DNA of 64,000 nt from JBECKX01 sp964468475 (GTDB lineage Bacteria > Zixibacteria > MSB-5A5 > CAIYYT01), in contig CAYXUL010000001.1 of the NCBI GenBank assembly GCA_964468475.1, forward strand, positions 124,001 through 188,000, in the 5' to 3' direction. How positions within the stretch are numbered: the stretch's first letter is position 1; every line of letters starts with the position of its first letter. The position numbers and the translations under genes were made by a program. The notes beneath the pieces were generated by a model. The model worked only from the letters and a program-made list of their open reading frames with translations, searched no databases and had not been told where the DNA came from. Below are positions 58,197 to 64,000 of the stretch, in pieces.

Positions 58197-60560
58197 ATGT
58201 CGATTCTCAAAACCTCTTTCAGACTCTATCTGCCGCTCTTCCTGACTACAGCCTCTACTCTGCTGTTGGAATTGTCACTGACCAGGCTGTTCTCCGTGCT
58301 AATGTACTATCATTTCGCTTTTCTCGCGGTATCGCTGGCATTATTCGGATTATCGGCTGCAGGCTTGTTTCTGCATTTCCGGCGGAAGGGATTCACCCGG
58401 GAAAAGGTCGAGGCAAAACTGGTGTTCGCCAGCATCGCCTTCGCTGTGACGACCTGGATCTGTCTGGCGGTCGTTACCTCCCTACCGATTGAAGTCGATT
58501 ATTCCACCGCCAACGTTCTACGGCTCTGCATTATCTATCTGGTATCGCTGGCTCCCTTCTTCTTTTCCGGTCTTGTAGTCTCTGCCCTGATCTTCGTGCA
58601 TTCGGAAACCATTTCGACGGTGTACTTTGTCGATCTTTGTGGCGCTGCGGTGGGTGCGGTCCTAACGGTGCCGTTGCTCAACCTGTTCGGACCATTAAAT
58701 CTACTGCTGTTGATCGCGGTGCTTGCGTCGCTGAGTGCCGTGTCGTTTTGCCTGCGCACACGCTGGCTGACCCGCGGTTCTGCTATTGCATCACTGCTGA
58801 TCGCGCTGACATTGTTTGTCGTAAATCTCAACGATGGTTTCGTCGGGATCCACTTCTACAAAGGCAAGAAGCGGGCGCAGATCGAATACAGCCACTGGAA
58901 TGCACTCTCGCTGGTCACGGTGGAGAACCAGCCGGGTCAGCCCAATGTGAAGTCGATGGAGATTGATGCCGATGCGCGCACCTATATTCTGCGCGACCCT
59001 CTCCGGCTGCTGGGCACCGAGAAAATCCGACACGAGGTCGCTTCGGAATGGGTATCCCATTATGCGGACGTACTGCTCGATTCTGCAGAGGTGCTTGTTA
59101 TCGGGCCGGGAGGCGGCCTGGACGTCGTCTTCGCGCTCGCGTGGGGGGCCAGGCATGTTGATGCGGTAGAAATCAACCCCACCATCGTGAATGGAGTAAT
59201 GCGTGGCGCCTACCGCGATTTCTGCGGCGATCTCTACGACCGCAGAGACGTCACCGTACATGTCGGCGAGGGGCGTTCGTACCTCTCCCGCTCACCCAAG
59301 CAGTACGATATGATTCAGCTTACCCTGGTAGACACCTGGGCTGCCAGCTCCGCCGGAGCTTTCAGCCTGACCGAAAACCACCTCTACACGGTAGAAGCCT
59401 TCCGCGACTACTACCGCCACTTGAAACGCAACGGCATTTTATCCGTGACGCGGTGGCTGGCGCCGAAGCGTAAGGAGAGTCTGAGGCTTTTCACACTCGC
59501 GCTCAAGGCTGCTGAAGCCGAGTGGGTGGACCACCCCGAGGAACATTTCGTGCTGATCAGTAGCGGCACCGACCACAACAGCTACCACATGATGACGCTG
59601 TTGTTCAAGAAGACTCCGTTCGAACCGGAGGAGTTGAGACGATTGCGTGTGCGCGCCAGGAATTTCAAGAACGAGATCATCTTCAGCCCGGAAATGAGCG
59701 ACACCAATCTATTTACGATTGCCGCCGACCGCGACCGTCGCGACTCATTGATTGCCGCGTATCAGTTCAATCTCACACCACCGACCGACGATCGACCTTT
59801 CTTCTTTAACACCGCCCGCCTGAGCGAGATTCTGGGACTCGCCAAGTTCGATTTCGAATCTCGCAAGAACAACCTGGGACTGTTCAATCTTTACATTGCC
59901 GCGGCGCTGTCGCTTCTATTGGTCATTGCCTTTCTGATCGTACCGCTCTGGTTCAGCAGAAAGCAGGAGGAAACGAGAATAACACTGACCATGGTACGGT
60001 CGGTGTCTTACTTCATTTTCATCGGGCTGGGGTTCATTCTGGTCGAAATAGCACTGATGCAGAAGTTAATCCTCTACCTGGGTCATCCCATCTATGCGCT
60101 GGCCGTGGTGCTGACTACGCTGCTGATTGCCGCCGGACTTGGGGCGCTCTCCACCAACCAGTTCAACCACCGCACCAGCAGACGTTATGGACTTTATCTC
60201 TTTCCAACAATCGTGGTAGTAATCCTGATTACGGTTATGTTGCTGCCGGTGATAACCAGAGTGACCTTCCAGTGGCCACTGATAATGAGGATTATCGCTG
60301 CGATCGTGATTACGGCGCCGGTGGGATTCCTATTGGGGCAACCGTTTCCGCTTGAAATCATGTATCTGGATGTAGTAGACCACAAGACGATCCCCTGGTG
60401 CTGGAGCCTGAATGGCGCCGCCTCAGTGCTGGGTTCAGTAGCTGCAATCGTCGTCGCAATGAGCCTGGGGTTCCAGCACGTCTTTCTGCTCGGCGCTGCC
60501 TGCTATCTGTTATCGTACCTGACCCGTAGCTGGAAAGTCCCGGAGACGGATCAAGCCTGA
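58197..60560 (+). CDS. Multi-pass membrane spermidine-synthase-like protein
   Basis: The protein has 787 residues. About seven membrane helices (residues 8-215) precede a class I methyltransferase-like domain of the spermidine synthase type (about 225-530). It has LVIGPGGGLDVVFALAWGAR, the SAM-binding glycine loop, and VDAVEINPTIVNG. The DDRPFFFN motif near residue 540 is typical of this fused family, and another set of membrane helices (about 565-780) follows. Aminopropyltransferase activity is not assured, since membrane-fused members are largely uncharacterised. The ATG at 58197 has no ribosome-binding site but lies at a predicted transcription start. Confidence 0.82.
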   Translation: MSILKTSFRLYLPLFLTTASTLLLELSLTRLFSVLMYYHFAFLAVSLALFGLSAAGLFLHFRRKGFTREKVEAKLVFASIAFAVTTWICLAVVTSLPIEVDYSTANVLRLCIIYLVSLAPFFFSGLVVSALIFVHSETISTVYFVDLCGAAVGAVLTVPLLNLFGPLNLLLLIAVLASLSAVSFCLRTRWLTRGSAIASLLIALTLFVVNLNDGFVGIHFYKGKKRAQIEYSHWNALSLVTVENQPGQPNVKSMEIDADARTYILRDPLRLLGTEKIRHEVASEWVSHYADVLLDSAEVLVIGPGGGLDVVFALAWGARHVDAVEINPTIVNGVMRGAYRDFCGDLYDRRDVTVHVGEGRSYLSRSPKQYDMIQLTLVDTWAASSAGAFSLTENHLYTVEAFRDYYRHLKRNGILSVTRWLAPKRKESLRLFTLALKAAEAEWVDHPEEHFVLISSGTDHNSYHMMTLLFKKTPFEPEELRRLRVRARNFKNEIIFSPEMSDTNLFTIAADRDRRDSLIAAYQFNLTPPTDDRPFFFNTARLSEILGLAKFDFESRKNNLGLFNLYIAAALSLLLVIAFLIVPLWFSRKQEETRITLTMVRSVSYFIFIGLGFILVEIALMQKLILYLGHPIYALAVVLTTLLIAAGLGALSTNQFNHRTSRRYGLYLFPTIVVVILITVMLLPVITRVTFQWPLIMRIIAAIVITAPVGFLLGQPFPLEIMYLDVVDHKTIPWCWSLNGAASVLGSVAAIVVAMSLGFQHVFLLGAACYLLSYLTRSWKVPETDQA

Positions 60561-60671
60561 CCGGTCGGAACCGGCTCCCGAAATTCCATCAACCCTTTGT
60601 GGGGCACCCCTTTCAGTTACGACCCCAGCCTTGCGCCGCCCCCCTGGCCTTTAATAGCCGTTTTTCCGGGC

Positions 60672-60848
60672 CTATCCCTCAAAGGTCCTGGCGCAATGGC
60701 TGGTGTCAAGCAAACCGTAGTCACCCGAAATGATCTTGTTGACAATTCTGACGAATTTTTTCGATACGAGTGACTGAAGTTCGTAAGGGTGCCAAAGATC
60801 TTTCTCGCCCTTGTGAGCGAACTCCTCATGCTTCTTGTGACGCGGCAT
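60672..60848 (-). CDS. Small basic protein, 58 residues, unknown function
   Basis: A short gene with a very strong ribosome-binding site: AGGAGGTGGAGGA runs up to the ATG at 60848. The product starts MPRHKKHEEFAHKGEKDLW, has a helical middle (ELQSLVSKKFVRIVNKII) and ends CARTFEG. It has no signal peptide, membrane segment or zinc motif. It lies alone between the spermidine-synthase-like gene (convergent) and the sigma-region-4-like gene upstream. I recognise no family. A longer overlapping frame in the same place lacks a sensible composition, so this one is preferred. Confidence 0.5.
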   Translation of the reverse strand: MPRHKKHEEFAHKGEKDLWHPYELQSLVSKKFVRIVNKIISGDYGLLDTSHCARTFEG

Positions 60849-61018
60849 TCCTCCACCTCCTGCATTAGGTTTGGTGAAGTCAGCTAGTCAAGCGGTTAGT
60901 GATTTAAGGTAGACCGGCGCATCGAACCGAGACGTACCTCTGCTCGGACACTAATGAGGATTAATGGCGGTGAGGGTAAAGATGAAGCTTTCCATCTATC
61001 AGACTTTTGACATACAGT

Positions 61019-61333
61019 TCAAACACTTAGCTTTTCCTGTAAGCGTTTGATTGCTCTCCACTTATAAATGTGAACGACTTGCTGAGTAATTCCCAGAATC
61101 GTCGCAGCCTCTCGTTCGGTCTTCCCGGAAAGGATCAATATCAGAGTTTGTTTCTGTCGCTCAGATAATGAATTGCGCACGTGCCACATCAACTTGCGGT
61201 GGTATGACGAGCGCCTGCTGCTTTGCGCACCCGAAATTCCCTTCCCATAATAAGGAGACATTTCAAGACTGAATTGCTCCATGATTACCGGATCAACCGA
61301 GACCTCGGCGAATTTATATTCTGAACTGCCCAT
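61019..61333 (-). CDS. Stand-alone sigma-region-4/LuxR-type helix-turn-helix protein
   Basis: The protein has 104 residues. The C-terminal half (about 52-100) is a helix-turn-helix: LSERQKQTLILILSGKTERE followed by AATILGITQQVVHIYKWRAI. The spacing fits sigma-70 region 4 or the related GerE/LuxR domain. The N-terminal half (about 1-48) shows no region 2, so it cannot act as a full sigma factor; it may be a small DNA-binding regulator. No good ribosome-binding site is visible before the ATG. Its targets are unknown. Confidence 0.7.
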   Translation of the reverse strand: MGSSEYKFAEVSVDPVIMEQFSLEMSPYYGKGISGAQSSRRSSYHRKLMWHVRNSLSERQKQTLILILSGKTEREAATILGITQQVVHIYKWRAIKRLQEKLSV

Positions 61334-61414
61334 TTAACAAAGTTGTCGTGATTATTGTTCTCTCTACAAACAAGCTCCCTTTCGCTGATTTAGCAAGTCT
61401 AAATCGAAAACTTT

Positions 61415-62803
61415 TCAATCGAGAGATTTGCGCAGCGCATCCATCGCCGGTTTGGAAATCACGCTGCGGTACTTCCCCGCGCTGGTAGCCTCGATCTTGT
61501 CGACTACCTCGACCGCGATTTTGAATTCGCCCTTGAATTCCTCGAAGAAGGCTGTCTCGACAAGTTTACGATCCCTGTTTTCATTGTAATTCTGCGAGGG
61601 AACGATACGGACGATAATCTCATCGCCGGAAACTTGTTCAAGCTGCACACGGTGATAGATCAAGAGGTTATTGCGGCGCAACACGGACGAAATGTAGGGC
61701 AGCTTCAAGCCGTTGCGGGTAAGAATGAGATCCTTGCCACGACCGCCGAGGACTTCCATTGCCGGAAATGGGTACGGGCTGTCGTCTTGATACCCGAAGT
61801 AGCGTCCCAGGTCCTCAGTGTGATATCGAATGAGCGGGAAGGCATAATTGTCGAGACTGGTTGAAATGATGTTTCCCTGTGAGGCAAGTGAATCGTTACC
61901 AGGGTCGTTAGCAGAATCGTCATCAAATTCGAGATAGCAGTAGTCGGAGAAAATCAGCAGGTTGCCGGCGTGGTCGCTTCCTGCTGCCGCAGTATTCTCG
62001 CGATTGCCATAGTAGTTGTAAAGAGTACCCCCGTAAAACTCCGTAATCAGCTTTCGATACTCAGGGTAAATCAACTCCCCTATTGAAAGGAAGATCGGAA
62101 CCTGCAGGGGTTCCAGGTCAAGTTCCCTGCAGAGACTGGCAAGTATGGCGGCGCTCGCTGGCTGCGCCTGGATCATACGCGGACGGAAATCTCTAATCTG
62201 TTCATAGACCGTTCGCGCGAGGTCGCGGTTGATTGCGTGCGGGTGAACGTAAATGCAGTTTTCATTCAGGTCGATCGGAAACTGATCGACTGGCTGATCC
62301 TTGTGAAACGCGGTCGTCAGCCTGGCGCGCCGCTGCCGAAAATCGTAGCCGATACTTCTTCGGTATCGCCAGACTATGGCATTGCGATGTGCTTCCAACT
62401 CTCGCGAGCGATACAGCAGCAGGCCGTCTCGGGTGGTGCCGCTGGTGATCGTGCTGATAGGGTCGAATTTATCGAACTCATCAGACTTCAGTTCTTCCCG
62501 ATTCAAGTCCACGTCATCTTTGGCCAATACCGGAATCTGCTTGAAGTCGCTCCAGTGCTGAATATCGGCAGGACTGATCCCCTTCTCCCTAAACTTGCGC
62601 GTGTAATAGGGAACGTGTTGGTAGGCATAGTCGATTAACGCTTTCAAACGACTCCACTGGTAGTCCTCGATTTCTTCGCGAGAACGCGACAGGTTAGCCT
62701 CGTACCCAGAGAGTGCTTTTCGGAAGGTGCTGCCATATTTGAGCTGAAGTGGTACGGCGGTGTGGTATAGCTTTCGCAGATAGTGAAACGGGCTGCTCAT
62801 CAA
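61415..62803 (-). CDS. PaaK/CapK-like adenylate-forming enzyme
   Basis: The protein has 462 residues. The layout follows phenylacetate-CoA ligase and coenzyme F390 synthetase-like proteins: LIDYAYQHVPYYTRKFREKG near residue 53, the AMP-binding loop TITSGTTRDG near residue 118 and LYNYYGNRENTAAAGSDHAG near residue 262. LIRYHTEDLGRY follows near residue 325. The substrate acid is unknown; CapK-type relatives occur in exopolysaccharide loci and the neighbour here is a GNAT acetyltransferase, immediately upstream with adjoining ends. The missing paa pathway argues against phenylacetate. Confidence 0.85.
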   Translation of the reverse strand: MMSSPFHYLRKLYHTAVPLQLKYGSTFRKALSGYEANLSRSREEIEDYQWSRLKALIDYAYQHVPYYTRKFREKGISPADIQHWSDFKQIPVLAKDDVDLNREELKSDEFDKFDPISTITSGTTRDGLLLYRSRELEAHRNAIVWRYRRSIGYDFRQRRARLTTAFHKDQPVDQFPIDLNENCIYVHPHAINRDLARTVYEQIRDFRPRMIQAQPASAAILASLCRELDLEPLQVPIFLSIGELIYPEYRKLITEFYGGTLYNYYGNRENTAAAGSDHAGNLLIFSDYCYLEFDDDSANDPGNDSLASQGNIISTSLDNYAFPLIRYHTEDLGRYFGYQDDSPYPFPAMEVLGGRGKDLILTRNGLKLPYISSVLRRNNLLIYHRVQLEQVSGDEIIVRIVPSQNYNENRDRKLVETAFFEEFKGEFKIAVEVVDKIEATSAGKYRSVISKPAMDALRKSLD

Positions 62804-63667
62804 TCATCCCCCCGACGTGTCCGTCGAGTTATCATCGGAATAAAAACACTTCTCTGGTTTGCTGTTAGCGTCGCCGGATACTTTTTTGGTTAACAGCATT
62901 TCTTCATACTCACAAATAACCTCGAACCCGACGCGTGCATACGTTGCCCGCGCAGCTTCATTATCTCGACCTACGTTCAAACCGATCAGATCGATACCAT
63001 CACGACGTAACTGGTGACACACATGAAGCGTCAGCCCTTTAGCCAACCCTCGACCTCTATACTCAGGCGCAGTCGCAATGTTCCCCAGCGCCGCAACGCG
63101 ATACTTCCGCGAGACGACATGCACACCTGCCACCGCGATTAGTGCGCGACCTTCACGGATTCCATAATAGTAACCCGCCGTCATCATCTGTGGCTCAAAC
63201 CAGTGTTCGGGATAGACGTGGTCGTAGAAATGCTGTAATTCGGTTGCGTCAGCAGCGCCCAGTTCAGTTGGTGGGGGCAAAGATGCCTCCTGGATCTCAA
63301 CATGGTTTTGCAGAGTCATCTTAAGACAGCGACTCCGCCTGCTGCAATCATATTCAGACACTAGAGATTCAATATGATCGTGCTGCAGATGGGCATAAAC
63401 TCGATCCGGCAGGATGGAGCCCAGTTTGGACAGCAAGTTCCGGGAAGCAGCCATATTCGTTCTATCGACAGAAATTAACGTCGGCAGGGACAAACCGGTA
63501 AAGTAAAGCGCGGTCGCCTCCAGTTTGCCGTTGCTTTCCCAGCCGAACCAGCGAGTGTTGGGCCAATAGAAATCGCCGAGATCACCCAGCTGGTAGACAT
63601 TCAAGTCACGATCGCGCAGAAGATAATCAGCAATTCTTTCGCGATCCTGTAGCTCGAGTTCCGGCAC
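62804..63667 (-). CDS. GNAT-family N-acetyltransferase
   Basis: The protein has 287 residues. The GNAT core is in the C-terminal half (about 135-265) with ALGNIATAPEYRGRGLAKGL, a good acetyl-CoA loop (RGRGLA), and NVGRDNEAARATYARVGFEV. The N-terminal half (about 1-130) is a second, more divergent GNAT-like lobe, DRERIADYLLRDRDLNVYQL, as in the FR47/DUF-type two-lobe acetyltransferases. The substrate is unknown. It is encoded directly upstream of the PaaK-like enzyme, so the two may act in one modification pathway. Confidence 0.82.
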   Translation of the reverse strand: MPELELQDRERIADYLLRDRDLNVYQLGDLGDFYWPNTRWFGWESNGKLEATALYFTGLSLPTLISVDRTNMAASRNLLSKLGSILPDRVYAHLQHDHIESLVSEYDCSRRSRCLKMTLQNHVEIQEASLPPPTELGAADATELQHFYDHVYPEHWFEPQMMTAGYYYGIREGRALIAVAGVHVVSRKYRVAALGNIATAPEYRGRGLAKGLTLHVCHQLRRDGIDLIGLNVGRDNEAARATYARVGFEVICEYEEMLLTKKVSGDANSKPEKCFYSDDNSTDTSGG

Positions 63668-63677
63668 GGCTGTCAGC

Positions 63678-64000
63678 CTACTTCACGATATTAAGGACTG
63701 CTTTGAACTGCTCACCCCTGGCCACGCGCAGTAATTCGAAAAGGCACATCTCGGTGGACACTACACCTGCACCTTTTGCCCTCATCCGTTCCAGGCCCAG
63801 TTGCTTGTTCTGTGCCGTTCGTGATGAGACGGCGTCATAAACAACCTCGACCTGGTAGTCTTGTTCCAGCAGTTGCGAAGCCGTCTGATAAATGCAAACG
63901 TGAGTTTCGATTCCGGTAAGTAGCAATTGTCGCCGGTTCAACTGCTTCAGTGCGTCCACAAAATTGTCGTCGTCACAGCAGCTGAAAGTGTCCTTGACGA
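63678..64000 (-). CDS. Isochorismatase-family cysteine hydrolase, C-terminal part
   Basis: The frame is open to the right edge of the window (GTG at 63959 is internal, not the start): VKDTFSCCDDDNFVDALKQL precedes it. The family signature is LLTGIETHVCIYQTASQLLE, containing the nucleophilic Cys, followed by YDAVSSRTAQNKQLGLERMR and TEMCLFELLR. This fits the YcaC/isochorismatase-like subgroup of uncertain substrate. About 107 residues are visible, roughly the C-terminal half; the catalytic Asp and Lys would mostly lie outside. It is ten bases upstream of the GNAT gene in the same direction. Confidence 0.85.
   Translation of the reverse strand, partial: VKDTFSCCDDDNFVDALKQLNRRQLLLTGIETHVCIYQTASQLLEQDYQVEVVYDAVSSRTAQNKQLGLERMRAKGAGVVSTEMCLFELLRVARGEQFKAVLNIVK

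Noticed and set aside
57973..58197. 74-codon minus-strand frame in the divergent region before the spermidine-synthase-like gene
   Set aside because: It overlaps a consensus promoter, has no ribosome-binding site and resembles no family.
60960..61045. 22-codon plus-strand frame starting MKLSIYQ
   Set aside because: It lies over the 3' end of the helix-turn-helix gene with no convincing ribosome-binding site.

Overview
This window comes from a moderately GC-rich, Gram-negative-type bacterium. Outer-membrane beta-barrels, lipoproteins, FlgD-like/T9SS-like C-terminal domains (NPFNP signature), dockerins and MXAN_6640-type metalloproteases point to the FCB superphylum, probably an uncultured lineage such as Zixibacteria. 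That placement is inference from gene content only. Three runs of exactly 100 N mark scaffold joins, so this is probably a metagenome or draft assembly. No rRNA, tRNA, CRISPR, insertion sequence or phage gene was seen.

Region 1 (1-19,516, all minus strand) is one long flagellar and chemotaxis-associated operon. In transcription order it encodes a MotE-like protein, FliK, FlgD, a TIGR02530-type protein, FlgE, FlbD, FliL, FliM, FliN, FliO, FliP, FliQ, FliR, FlhB, FlhA, FlhF, FlhG, FliA, two small flagellar-operon proteins, a DUF2225 protein, a YcgR-like c-di-GMP brake and the start of another PilZ protein. A good sigma-54 (-24/-12) site lies just upstream of the first gene. flhF is cut by a spurious gap whose flanks are a 55-bp duplicate.

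Region 2 (19,641-29,393) holds a lipoprotein metallopeptidase, a non-coding tract packed with small perfect palindromes, then a minus-strand housekeeping run: HNH nuclease, trpS, scpA, scpB, rluB (holed by a gap), cmk, plsC and rpsA, with a strong promoter at one end and an intrinsic terminator at the other.

Region 3 (29,500-37,260) is mixed: a GNAT protein, a membrane metallophosphoesterase, a GAF-domain sensor with a histidine-less HisKA remnant and a sigma-28-like promoter, an eIF-2B-like protein, a short RNase HIII, EF-P and a WYL regulator.

Region 4 (37,459-57,885) is devoted to the cell surface and is the most unusual part. A plus-strand operon makes a lipoprotein, a barrel protein and an M6 protease. 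On the minus strand a six-gene operon encodes a PEGA-domain Ser/Thr kinase, two CsgG-like proteins (one a TPR lipoprotein), an outer-membrane barrel, a cohesin-domain lipoprotein and a 1200-residue beta-helix/PKD protein with both a dockerin and a C-terminal sorting-type domain. Two tandem dockerin-bearing metalloproteases follow. Together this looks like a kinase-linked cohesin-dockerin surface-display system in an organism with no sign of cellulose degradation here.

Region 5 (58,163-64,000) contains a leaderless membrane spermidine-synthase-like protein, a 58-residue small protein, a stand-alone sigma-region-4-like protein, a PaaK-like adenylate-forming enzyme, a GNAT protein and the 3' part of an isochorismatase-family hydrolase.
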